Below the pieces are notes generated by a model that saw only the letters and a list, made by a program, of their open reading frames with translations, was not told the origin of the DNA and searched no databases. Shown in pieces: positions 7,220-14,429 of a DNA stretch of 15,122 nucleotides (the first letter of the stretch is position 1; each line of letters starts with the position of its first letter). The stretch is from Alistipes sp. CAG:831 (GTDB lineage Bacteria > Bacteroidota > Bacteroidia > Bacteroidales > UBA932): positions 19,959 to 35,080 of the forward strand of contig HF990415.1 in the NCBI GenBank assembly GCA_000432775.1, written 5' to 3'. The position numbers and the translations under genes are program-made.

Positions 7220-7975
7220 ATGAATACCAACAGTAACACATATACAATTATCTACTCCACCGTCATGGTGGTGATCGTGGCTGCTGTTCTCGCGTACGTG
7301 TCCGTATCCCTGAGCGGCAAGCAGCAGGCCAACGTGAACACCGAGACCCGCCAGAGCATTCTGTCCTCGGTCAACCTCGGCCAGGGAGCCGATGAGGCTT
7401 CTGACAAGAACGCATACGTGGAACAGGAGTTCAACAAATACATCACAGACTCCTATCTGGTCGATGCACAGGGCAATAAAGTGGATGGAGACGCATTCTC
7501 CCTCGCCCTTACAGCAGGCCTGAAATCCCAGTACGACATCATGAAGCAGGCCAATCCCGATGTGTCAAAGCTCACCCTCCCCGTTTTCGTCTGCACTCTG
7601 GACGACGGCAGCAAGGTAGAGATATTCCCCATCTACGGAGCCGGTCTGTGGGGTCCTATCTGGGGCTATGTATCCCTCAAGGACGACTACAACACCATTT
7701 ACGGTGCAACCTTCCTCCACAAGGGAGAGACTCCCGGTCTGGGCGCTGAGATAGCCACGCCTAATTTCAGCAACCAGTTCATCGGCAAGTCCATCTTCGA
7801 CGGAGGCAGCCTGGTATCGGTGACAGTTGTCAAGGGAGGCGCCCCTGAAGGCTCTGCCCATGAAATCGACGCCATCTCCGGCGGTACCATCACCAGCCGT
7901 GCCCTGGAGAATGCAATACGCCAGTGGCTCGAATATTATGAACCTTATCTTGAAAAACAGAAAGCTGAAAGATAA
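7220..7975 (+). CDS. nqrC: Na+-translocating NADH:quinone reductase subunit C
   Basis: NqrC is anchored by one N-terminal helix and exposes a periplasmic domain with a covalent FMN that passes electrons toward NqrB. The 251 residues show a membrane segment at about 8-31 (Y-T-I-I-Y-S-T-V-M-V-V-I-V-A-A-V-L-A-Y-V) and then a soluble FMN-binding domain with G-L-W-G-P-I-W-G-Y (142-150) and E-T-P-G-L-G-A-E-I (170-178). The flavinylation site is S-G-G-T at 220-223 in D-A-I-S-G-G-T-I-T-S, so Thr223 should carry FMN (Thr225 in Vibrio, where the motif is S-G-A-T). The Ala to Gly change in the third position is tolerated in the family motif. The start is supported by a purine-rich ribosome site and by the membrane helix beginning close to the N-terminus. 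Confidence 0.96.
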   Translation: MNTNSNTYTIIYSTVMVVIVAAVLAYVSVSLSGKQQANVNTETRQSILSSVNLGQGADEASDKNAYVEQEFNKYITDSYLVDAQGNKVDGDAFSLALTAGLKSQYDIMKQANPDVSKLTLPVFVCTLDDGSKVEIFPIYGAGLWGPIWGYVSLKDDYNTIYGATFLHKGETPGLGAEIATPNFSNQFIGKSIFDGGSLVSVTVVKGGAPEGSAHEIDAISGGTITSRALENAIRQWLEYYEPYLEKQKAER

Positions 7976-7977
7976 TC

Positions 7978-8589
7978 ATGAAAAAGGAAATATATCAAAA
8001 CCCGTTTTTCAAGGCCAACCCGGTAACGGTCTTAGTCTTGGGTATCTGCTCCTCGCTGGCAGTTACCGTAAAGCTTGAGCCTGCCTGCGTGATGGCTCTG
8101 TCGGTTACATTCGTGACCGGATTCTCAAGCCTGTTCGCATCCCTGCTGCGCAATACGATTCCCAACCGTATACGAATCATCGTCCAGCTGGTACTCGTAT
8201 CGCTGTTCGTAATCCTCATCGACCAGTTCCTCAAGGCATACGCCTATGAGGTCAGCAAGCAGCTGTCCGTATACGTCGGTCTGATCATCACCAACTGTAT
8301 CATCATGGGCCGTATCGAGGCTTTCGCCCTCGGCAACAAGCCCTGGCCCTCTTTCGTGGACGGTATCGCCAACGGTCTCGGCTACGGTATGATTCTCGTG
8401 GCTCTGGCCTTCATCCGCGAGCTTTTAGGTTCCGGTACACTATTCGGACATCAGATCATTCCTGCCGGCTGGTATGAAGCCGGATACATGAACAACGGCC
8501 TGATCATCCTGCCTCCCATGGCCCTGATTCTGGTAGGTCTGTTCATCTGGCTGCAGAGAGGCATTCAGAAAGATCTTATAGAAAAATAA
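7978..8589 (+). CDS. nqrD: Na+-translocating NADH:quinone reductase subunit D
   Basis: NqrD is a six-helix membrane subunit that, with NqrE, holds the intramembrane [2Fe-2S] centre between the cytoplasmic and periplasmic flavins. The 203 residues match the usual length. Cys24 (L-G-I-C-S-S-L-A-V) and Cys107 (T-N-C-I-I-M-G-R) are in the positions known to bind the cluster in Vibrio (Cys29 and Cys112, offset by 5). An additional Cys37 sits in E-P-A-C-V-M-A. The remaining helices show typical features such as G-N-G-L/I-G-Y-G (here A-N-G-L-G-Y-G, 131-137). The ATG comes 2 bases after the nqrC stop, which suggests coupled translation. Confidence 0.96.
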   Translation: MKKEIYQNPFFKANPVTVLVLGICSSLAVTVKLEPACVMALSVTFVTGFSSLFASLLRNTIPNRIRIIVQLVLVSLFVILIDQFLKAYAYEVSKQLSVYVGLIITNCIIMGRIEAFALGNKPWPSFVDGIANGLGYGMILVALAFIRELLGSGTLFGHQIIPAGWYEAGYMNNGLIILPPMALILVGLFIWLQRGIQKDLIEK

Positions 8590-8604
8590 TAAAGGCACAT
8601 CACT

Positions 8605-9219
8605 ATGGAATATTTAAGTCTATTTGTCAAGTCGATATTCGTCGACAACATGATTTTCGCATACTTCTTGGGGATGTGCTCATTCCTGGCTGTATCGAAG
8701 AATGTCAAGACAGCTTTCGGTCTGGGTATCGCAGTGATATTCGTAATCCTCGTTACCCTGCCTATCAACTACCTGCTCAACAAGTTCTTCCTCACTCCCG
8801 GAGCAATGTCCTGGATCAGCCCCGCACTTGCTGACCTCGACCTGAGCTTCCTGAGCTTCATAGTATTCATCGCGGTAATCGCCGCCATCACCCAGCTCGT
8901 GGAGATGATCGTGGAGAAATTCTCCCCCGCCCTTTACTCTTCACTGGGTATCTTCCTTCCCCTGATTGCAGTGAACTGCGCCGTAATGGGTGCCTCACTG
9001 TTCATGCAGGAAAGGGATTTCGCCAACCTCGGTTACGCGACAGTATATGCCCTCGGATCCGGAATCGGCTGGTTCCTCGCCATCGTGACCATCGCGGCCA
9101 TCCGTGAGAAACTCGCATACTCCAACGTTCCCAAGCCTCTCAAGGGCCTCGGAATCTCATTCATCATCACCGGTCTCATGGGTATAGCATTCATGAGCTT
9201 CATGGGTATTCAATTATAG
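8605..9219 (+). CDS. nqrE: Na+-translocating NADH:quinone reductase subunit E
   Basis: NqrE is the pseudo-symmetric partner of NqrD, also a six-helix membrane protein. The 204 residues carry Cys25 (L-G-M-C-S-F-L-A-V) and Cys125 (A-V-N-C-A-V-M-G-A), which together with NqrD Cys24 and Cys107 would complete the cluster's four thiolates. The opening M-E-Y-L-S-L-F-V-K-S-I-F-V-D-N-M-I-F-A-Y is characteristic of NqrE and distinguishes it from RnfA only in combination with operon content. The gap to nqrD is 15 bases, and its stop codon overlaps the ribosome-binding site of nqrF. Confidence 0.96.
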   Translation: MEYLSLFVKSIFVDNMIFAYFLGMCSFLAVSKNVKTAFGLGIAVIFVILVTLPINYLLNKFFLTPGAMSWISPALADLDLSFLSFIVFIAVIAAITQLVEMIVEKFSPALYSSLGIFLPLIAVNCAVMGASLFMQERDFANLGYATVYALGSGIGWFLAIVTIAAIREKLAYSNVPKPLKGLGISFIITGLMGIAFMSFMGIQL

Positions 9220-9223
9220 GAGG
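9218..9223 (+). promoter_or_regulatory. Perfect AGGAGG ribosome-binding site before nqrF
   Basis: AGGAGG overlaps the nqrE TAG stop (9217-9219) and ends 8 bases before the nqrF ATG, an ideal spacing. A consensus Shine-Dalgarno site stands out in this phylum and confirms the nqrF start. Confidence 0.75.
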
Positions 9224-9231
9224 ACTGACGT

Positions 9232-10491
9232 ATGACTACAATACTTATCGTATCAATTATCACGTTCCTTGTAGTGACCCTGATACTGGTCGCTCTCCTG
9301 CTGGTGGCCAAGGCTAAACTGACCCCTCAGGGCAATGTCAAGATCGACATCAACAACGGCGAGAGAGTCCTCGATGTCAATCCCGGCTCCTCCCTGCTGA
9401 CCACCCTCTCCAACGAGAAGATATTCCTTCCCTCTGCCTGCGGCGGCGGCGGAAGCTGCGGTATGTGCAAATGCCAGGTGCTTTCAGGCGGCGGCAGCAT
9501 CCTGCCCACCGAGGTAGGTTTCTTCACCCGCAAGCAGCAGCAGAACAACTGGAGGCTCGGCTGCCAGGTCAAGGTGCGCGAGGACCTCAAGATACTCGTA
9601 CCCCAGAGCATCCTCGGCATCAAGAAACTCGAGTGCGAGGTGGTAAGCAACAGGAACGTCGCCACCTTCATCAAGGAATTCGTTGTAAAGCTTCCCGCAG
9701 GCGAGCACCTCAACTTCCGCTCCGGCGGCTATATCCAGATCGACATCCCCAAGTACGATATCGACTACAAGGATATGGACATAGAGGAGCCCTACAGGGC
9801 CGACTGGGAGAAAATGGGCGTATTCAACCTGCACGCACACAACTCCGAGCCTACCTTCAAGGCATACTCCATGGCCAACCATCCTGCCGAGGGTGACATC
9901 ATCATGCTGAACGTCCGTATCGCCACCCCTCCTTTCGACAAGGCCAAGGGCGGCTTCATGAACGTGCCTCCCGGAATCAGCTCGTCCTACATCTTCTCCC
10001 GCAAGCCGGGTGACAAGGTGATCATCTCGGGCCCTTACGGAGAGTTCTTCATCCCGGACAACGCACCCGCAGACCAGGAGTTCATCTTCATCGGCGGCGG
10101 TGCCGGAATGGCTCCCATGAGAAGCCACATCATGCACCTGTTCAAGACCGAGAAGACCGGCCGCAAGGTCAACTTCTTCTACGGTGCCCGCAGCCTGAAA
10201 GAGGCCTTCTACCTCGAGGACTTCCACGAGATAGAGCGCGACTTCCCCAACTTCAAGTTCCATCTGGCCCTCGACCGTCAGGATCCCGAGGCCGATGCAG
10301 CAGGAGTTGCATACAAGGTGGGATTCGTGCACAACGTCCTCTACGAGACATACCTCAAGACCCACGAGGCACCCGAGGACTGCCTCTACCTGATGTGCGG
10401 TCCTCCGATGATGACCCAGTCGGTACTCAAGATGCTCGACAGCCTCGGAGTACCTCCCGAGAACATCCTCTTCGACAACTTCGGCTCATAG
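9232..10491 (+). CDS. nqrF: Na+-translocating NADH:quinone reductase subunit F (NADH-oxidising)
   Basis: NqrF takes electrons from NADH through FAD and a [2Fe-2S] ferredoxin centre into the membrane complex. The 419 residues show an N-terminal membrane anchor (about 3-26); a ferredoxin domain with Cys70, Cys76, Cys79 and Cys111 as cluster ligands (C-G-G-G-G-S-C-G-M-C at 70-79; Cys81 is extra), the same numbers as in Vibrio; an FAD domain with F-K-A-Y-S-M-A-N (209-216) and G-P-Y-G-E-F-F (267-273); and an NADH domain with G-G-G-A-G-M-A-P-M-R-S (288-298) and C-G-P-P-M-M (389-394), ending F-D-N-F-G-S. The FAD signature is normally R-x-Y-S; here the Arg is Lys210. The gene is the last of the operon, 40 bases before the terminator stem. 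The maturation genes apbE and nqrM, often linked in gammaproteobacteria, are not next to it. Confidence 0.97.
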   Translation: MTTILIVSIITFLVVTLILVALLLVAKAKLTPQGNVKIDINNGERVLDVNPGSSLLTTLSNEKIFLPSACGGGGSCGMCKCQVLSGGGSILPTEVGFFTRKQQQNNWRLGCQVKVREDLKILVPQSILGIKKLECEVVSNRNVATFIKEFVVKLPAGEHLNFRSGGYIQIDIPKYDIDYKDMDIEEPYRADWEKMGVFNLHAHNSEPTFKAYSMANHPAEGDIIMLNVRIATPPFDKAKGGFMNVPPGISSSYIFSRKPGDKVIISGPYGEFFIPDNAPADQEFIFIGGGAGMAPMRSHIMHLFKTEKTGRKVNFFYGARSLKEAFYLEDFHEIERDFPNFKFHLALDRQDPEADAAGVAYKVGFVHNVLYETYLKTHEAPEDCLYLMCGPPMMTQSVLKMLDSLGVPPENILFDNFGS

Positions 10492-10530
10492 TCCCTCCGC
10501 GGACATCCGCAGCCGACAGTATAGAAACCG

Positions 10531-10568
10531 GCCCGGACGACACGGATATCCACATCGTCCGGGCTTTT
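10531..10568 (+). terminator. Intrinsic terminator of the nqr operon
   Basis: GCCCGGACGA (10531-10540) and TCGTCCGGGC (10555-10564) form a perfect 10-base GC-rich stem with a 14-base loop, followed directly by TTTT (10565-10568). It begins 40 bases after the nqrF stop. Confidence 0.88.
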
Positions 10569-10703
10569 GCCATTTACGGGTGCGGCTGTACTTACCTTCA
10601 GCAACCAGACCGCATCGACGGAAATTCTGCCGTTCCCGCCCCAATTCAAGTTATAGAATATCTGCATTGATGATTAGAACAATCCCGCTATTCCAATCAA
10701 AAT

Positions 10704-10754
10704 ATGACGTGAATAATTTGCCTATTCGCGTCATTAATTTTATATTTGCGAATA
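10704..10754 (+). promoter_or_regulatory. Fic gene promoter overlaid by an inverted repeat and a third half-site (candidate operator)
   Basis: A full Bacteroidota promoter is visible: TTG at 10718-10720, 20 bases of spacer, and TATATTTG at 10741-10748, 12 bases before the ATG at 10761. Over it lies an inverted repeat with 12-base arms, 10704-10715 and 10723-10734, which differ at one position and flank a 7-base centre. The -33 TTG lies in that centre. A third copy of the half-site core, GCGAATA, is at 10748-10754 and touches the -7 box. The shared core is G(C/T)GAATA. This is the layout of a repressor site that would block polymerase. The regulator is unknown; the Fic protein's own C-terminal winged-helix-like region is a candidate (inference). 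I see nothing else convincing between the terminator and this site (10569-10703). Confidence 0.65.
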
Positions 10755-10760
10755 AACCGA

Positions 10761-11903
10761 ATGGACATGAGACCAATATACATCTGGCAATATCCTGAAT
10801 GGCCGTCTTTTACATGGAATGATTCCAGGCTCATAGCCCTGCTCTCAGAGGTACGCAACCTCGAAGGAAAGATACAGGGAATGATGGGCGGACTGGGATT
10901 TGATGTGCAAAGCATGACTGCTCTCAATGTAATGACCGAGGATGTGCTGCGCTCAAACGAAATTGAGGGCGTAATATTGAATTCTGACAAAGTGCGGTCG
11001 TCCATCGCAAAGCATTTGGGAATTGACACCGCAGGTCTTCCACAACCAGATCACTATACCGAAGGTGTTGTGCAGATTATGATGGATGCTGTGACAAACT
11101 GCAACAAACCACTCACCACGGAACGCCTGTTCAACTGGCACGCCGCATTGTTCCCTACCGGACGGAGCGGTATGTATCCGATTACAGTCGGGGCATACCG
11201 TACAGGTGGTGAGCCGATGCAGATAGTTTCCGGAGCGATGGGCAAAGAAAAAGTACATTACGAAGCACCGCCGTCAGATGTTGTCCCTGATATGATGACT
11301 GATTTTTTAAGGTGGATAAATTCTGACAACACCGTAACCGACCCTGTACTGAAAGCGGCAGTAGCACACTTATGGTTTGTCGCCATCCACCCATTTGATG
11401 ACGGAAACGGGCGTTTGACGCGGACTATAACCGATATGCAGTTGGCCAAGGCAGATGGATTCCATTTGCGTTTTTACAGTATGTCAGCAGAGATACTGCG
11501 TGAAAAAAAGACCTATTACGAGATTTTGGAGCATACTACGAGCAACTCTACAGATATTACAGAATGGCTTGAATGGTTCTTGAATACGATGAAAAGTTCC
11601 ATACTCAGGGCAGAGGAAACTGTAAAGAGAGTTGTAAGCAAATCCTCTTTCTGGCAACGGCATCGTGAAATACCGATGAACGAGAGACAGGTGAAAATGG
11701 TCAATATGCTTTGGGACGGCTTTACAGGCAAGCTCACATCCTCCAAATGGGCAAAAATAACCAAGACATCACAAGCCACCGCACTTAGGGACATAACTGA
11801 CCTTATAGAGAAGGGCATACTGATAGCGGCAGCCGACGGCGGACGCAGTTCCAACTATTTGCTGAAAGACAATGCAGACCAATATAGCGGCAAAGAATGT
11901 TGA
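10761..11903 (+). CDS. Fic-family protein (DUF4172 + Fic + C-terminal winged helix)
   Basis: Fic enzymes transfer AMP or another nucleotide part to hydroxyls of target proteins. The 380 residues show an N-terminal DUF4172-like domain with W-Q-Y-P-E-W-P (9-15); an inhibitory-helix motif S-N-E-I-E-G (65-70), matching (S/T)xxxE(G/N) and placed before the core as in class II Fic proteins; the core with H-P-F-D-D-G-N-G-R-L-T-R (210-221), catalytic His210 intact; a flap region about 145-160; and a C-terminal winged-helix-like region (about 305-368). Glu69 should hold the enzyme in check, so no separate antitoxin is needed. I chose ATG 10761 because the earlier in-frame TTG (10746) lies inside the -7 box; ATG 10767 is also possible. 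The gene looks richer in A and T and in rarer codons than the nqr genes beside it, which hints at separate acquisition. Targets are unknown. Confidence 0.9.
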   Translation: MDMRPIYIWQYPEWPSFTWNDSRLIALLSEVRNLEGKIQGMMGGLGFDVQSMTALNVMTEDVLRSNEIEGVILNSDKVRSSIAKHLGIDTAGLPQPDHYTEGVVQIMMDAVTNCNKPLTTERLFNWHAALFPTGRSGMYPITVGAYRTGGEPMQIVSGAMGKEKVHYEAPPSDVVPDMMTDFLRWINSDNTVTDPVLKAAVAHLWFVAIHPFDDGNGRLTRTITDMQLAKADGFHLRFYSMSAEILREKKTYYEILEHTTSNSTDITEWLEWFLNTMKSSILRAEETVKRVVSKSSFWQRHREIPMNERQVKMVNMLWDGFTGKLTSSKWAKITKTSQATALRDITDLIEKGILIAAADGGRSSNYLLKDNADQYSGKEC

Positions 11904-11935
11904 AATACGTAACAACACAAAGGGCACTCCCAGAA

Positions 11936-13612
11936 TCAGAGTTTATCCAACTCCCGCATCATGCGCGAGCGTCTTATGTATTTCTGCCGGAATAAGGCGA
12001 CCAGCCCGGACACCGCCTCCGTTCCCCCGTTCAATCTGCGCATCTGCCTAAGCACCTGCACAACATAAGGATATGCCTTGACATTGACATTCTTCTCAGC
12101 ATAATCCTTTATCAAAGGAAAGAACATTTCCAACAGTTGCTTAGAATACATATCCTTCAATACCTCCGAATACCGCATCAATGCTTCCAAACGGCTGTCA
12201 GGCCTCAAGTTGGCAATCAGATTCAGAAGACGGTCATATTCCTTTTCCTCCTTGAATATCTCCGCCTGAGAACAGTGAGCATAACTGGAGTAATCGCAAA
12301 GCTTAGTATGGTCAATCAGCCTGTCAAGATACTCAGGCCACTCGTCAGCACTCACCAGCTCCTTTAGCCTCCGGTATTCCTCAATCGTAGGAGAGTTCAT
12401 AAACAACTTGCGGGTGATATTCATGAAACCGTCCGTATCTCCCTGTCTCTTATAAATCTCACGCTTCATCTCCAGCCACCTGTCCTCTGTTCCCCTATGT
12501 CTCATCTTTTGCGCCAGACCGATACCCTCGTCCAGCATCGCAAGAGCCTTGTGATATTCACCCGATGCAATACACCTCTCCACCTCGTCCTTGCGTATCT
12601 CCGGAAGATAAAGATAATGACGTACTGTATCTTCCGCATCTTTCACCCTGTCCAGACCGGTGAGGAGCACCACTTTCCGGCGCACCCAGTCCGCAAGACG
12701 ATATTCAGAATCTGTGGTCAGATGAGCATCTATCATTTTCAGTACATCCTCCTTGGGCAGCACTCTCTCACTGACATCAGCCACCAAAGCATCCATATCG
12801 AAAATATCATAATCGGTATAAACCTCCATCCACGATATCCGGTCCAGTTCCTCCGCAATGAAGCGTTTGAGTCCGTCCCCGGTCCTGATGTCATCAATTA
12901 TTTCGAGTATCAGAGCACCCGCCTTTTCACACACATCCGGGTCTACTGACTCGCTGTCTGTATAATCATAGTACTCATATTCATCCGCAAAGGACTCCAA
13001 AGTCTGAAGCGCTATAGCCGCAGCGGCATCCATCCGACCGGCCTCCAACAGCAACTGTCCCTTTTCCAGAATACCATAGATATTCGCATAACATATATGC
13101 TTCCTCACCTCCCTGCGGTAAGTATCAGGAGTCCCGGACAATTGCTTTTCCACGACAGTTCCGAGCAGTTCCTCCCTGAAAGCGGCATCCTTCTGCGCAT
13201 ATCTGCCGACAAAATCCCGCAACTGCCTGTATGTCAGCAAAGAGATTTTATTTGACAAATCCTCGTCACCTTCAAAAGACCTGACAGTCCTTTCTTCAGG
13301 CACCACAGGCTCAACACCGAACTCAACTTCCTCATATTCAGCAAATGACGGTCTCTCATTGCGCAGTTTGAGCAGTACCGCCACCACGTGCTTGCACATA
13401 TAGCCGTCATATGGACAGTCACAATCCCATGAGACAATCTCCCCGTCCTTGATACGGACCTCCGCCTCATAATCCATTGTTCCGGCGACCACCGCGCACC
13501 AAGTGCCGGGAGCCGTCTCCTCCAGCTCCTCCACCAACCCGTCCTCATAATAGTCATCACCCCTCCGAAAAATCACCGGGGATATCCCATTTTCAAAATC
13601 ATCAAGTCTCAT
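11936..13612 (-). CDS. SWIM zinc-finger domain protein, function unknown
   Basis: The 558-residue protein has an N-terminal SWIM zinc-binding motif, Cys64-x-Cys66, six residues, Cys73-x-His75 (W-D-C-D-C-P-Y-D-G-Y-M-C-K-H-V), in the typical setting of a beta-rich start with R-G-D-D-Y-Y-E-D-G (17-25). SWIM motifs are proposed to bind DNA or proteins. The rest is strongly helical and acidic, with TPR-like stretches (for example A-L-A-M-L-D-E-G-I and L-L-N-L-I-A-N-L-R-P), ending in a basic tail Y-I-R-R-S-R-M-M-R-E-L. There is no catalytic domain I recognise. Such SWIM-plus-helical-repeat proteins of 500-600 residues occur in many bacteria without known role. It follows the DUF1963 gene by 10 bases on the same strand and is probably co-transcribed. 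It converges on the Fic gene with 32 bases between the stops and no hairpin seen there. Confidence 0.85.
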   Translation of the reverse strand: MRLDDFENGISPVIFRRGDDYYEDGLVEELEETAPGTWCAVVAGTMDYEAEVRIKDGEIVSWDCDCPYDGYMCKHVVAVLLKLRNERPSFAEYEEVEFGVEPVVPEERTVRSFEGDEDLSNKISLLTYRQLRDFVGRYAQKDAAFREELLGTVVEKQLSGTPDTYRREVRKHICYANIYGILEKGQLLLEAGRMDAAAAIALQTLESFADEYEYYDYTDSESVDPDVCEKAGALILEIIDDIRTGDGLKRFIAEELDRISWMEVYTDYDIFDMDALVADVSERVLPKEDVLKMIDAHLTTDSEYRLADWVRRKVVLLTGLDRVKDAEDTVRHYLYLPEIRKDEVERCIASGEYHKALAMLDEGIGLAQKMRHRGTEDRWLEMKREIYKRQGDTDGFMNITRKLFMNSPTIEEYRRLKELVSADEWPEYLDRLIDHTKLCDYSSYAHCSQAEIFKEEKEYDRLLNLIANLRPDSRLEALMRYSEVLKDMYSKQLLEMFFPLIKDYAEKNVNVKAYPYVVQVLRQMRRLNGGTEAVSGLVALFRQKYIRRSRMMRELDKL

Positions 13613-13622
13613 CTCTATAATC

Positions 13623-14246
13623 TCAATAAAAATACAGATCGCCTTCTGCGCGTTCCCATCTGCGGCTCCTGAGGTCTCCCGGACGGATAAGGAAATAATA
13701 CATGCCGCAGTCGTAGAAGCGCAGGCCCCAGCGGTCCTCCTCGTCTATCTGCAGCAGGGCCAGGCAGCCGGGGTGAGCCTGGCGGATATCGTCCTGATAC
13801 GGTTCTCCAAGCAGGATATGCCCGTCACCTCGCGGAGAGTCTGCAGGAGTGAAAATCATCTCCTCTGCCGGACGGAAAACGCTCTCGTCCGTCCCCTCCC
13901 AACACAGTTCATACGGCACCAGCCCGTCCTCCCGCTCTGTATAAATCACCGCAGGAGAATCGTGATAGTCCAGAGGAGAACTGTCATCTCCGAGGAAATA
14001 GTCTATCGGCGCGAAGAAATAAAGCATCCCGCTATGCGGCAGCAGCCCGTCCGGATCCAACCCGGCGATATCCTTGCACCGTATCTGACAGACAAATGTC
14101 AACGGTTCCGGGTAAGTACCGCCGTCCCCGTCCACCACCTCTATGCATGGATATGCCATCCCCTCCGGCATGTCCGGTGCCCCCCACCAGTGACTCCGTC
14201 CGGTGAGGTCCCGGTCTGTCAATCCTGTATCAATCCGTATTGCCAT
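13623..14246 (-). CDS. DUF1963 (YwqG-like) family protein
   Basis: The 207 residues match the DUF1963/YwqG pattern: S-H-W-W-G-A-P-D-M-P (18-27), the central P-L-T-F-V-C-Q-I-R-C-K-D-I (48-60), L-P-H-S-G-M-L-Y-F-F (69-78), a later G-E-P (146-148), and the ending L-L-Q-I-D-E-E-D followed by a G-L-R-F-Y-D-C-G-M-Y-Y-F-L-I stretch. Members are soluble, have no assigned biochemical role, and are often found with toxin-immunity or SUKH-type contexts, but nothing of that kind is in view here. The ATG at 14246 follows a full promoter (14267-14297) by 20 bases. The stop is 10 bases before the SWIM gene, so the two form a unit. No signal peptide or membrane segment is visible. Confidence 0.85.
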   Translation of the reverse strand: MAIRIDTGLTDRDLTGRSHWWGAPDMPEGMAYPCIEVVDGDGGTYPEPLTFVCQIRCKDIAGLDPDGLLPHSGMLYFFAPIDYFLGDDSSPLDYHDSPAVIYTEREDGLVPYELCWEGTDESVFRPAEEMIFTPADSPRGDGHILLGEPYQDDIRQAHPGCLALLQIDEEDRWGLRFYDCGMYYFLIRPGDLRSRRWERAEGDLYFY

Positions 14247-14266
14247 AAACTAAGTATCCAGCCTGA

Positions 14267-14297
14267 CAAAGCTACGAATTTTAGCGATACCGACCAA
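14267..14297 (-). promoter_or_regulatory. Bacteroidota promoter of the DUF1963-SWIM unit
   Basis: Read on the minus strand, TTG (14297-14295) is followed after exactly 20 bases by TAGCTTTG (14274-14267), a complete match to the -33/-7 consensus. The -7 box ends 20 bases before the ATG. No operator-like repeat is seen. Confidence 0.75.
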
Positions 14298-14363
14298 ACA
14301 TGCCGGCGGTCGGAATAATGCCGGAAGGTATTCGGATGAGACAGCAAGAGCCCTATAAACGCA

Positions 14364-14396
14364 AAAAGCGTGCAGTTCATGGAGCTGCACGCTTTT
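14364..14396 (-). terminator. Intrinsic terminator of dnaK
   Basis: AAAAGCGTGCAG (14364-14375) and CTGCACGCTTTT (14385-14396) form a perfect 12-base stem with a 9-base loop. Read on the minus strand it begins 33 bases past the dnaK stop and finishes in a run of five T. The A/T symmetric ends mean it could also act on the plus strand. Confidence 0.88.
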
Positions 14397-14429
14397 GCTT
14401 GCGATTTGGTATGTATTTACTTATCGGTG

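Noticed and set aside
9484..10365. 293-codon minus-strand open frame inside nqrF
   Set aside because: It is fully antisense to a gene with clear cofactor motifs, and its Val/Leu/Gly/Glu-rich composition is what a shadow of GC-rich coding sequence gives.
4721..10491. Rnf (ferredoxin:NAD+) complex instead of NQR
   Set aside because: The gene order A-F with NqrA and an NADH-binding NqrF, and the absence of RnfB and RnfC, fit NQR only.
10386..10667. 93-codon minus-strand frame spanning the nqr terminator and the nqrF 3' end
   Set aside because: It would run through the terminator hairpin and antisense to nqrF, has no promoter box, and resembles no family I know.
10746..10748. Upstream TTG start for the Fic gene
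   Set aside because: The TTG is part of the -7 box TATATTTG, so it would lie upstream of the transcription start.
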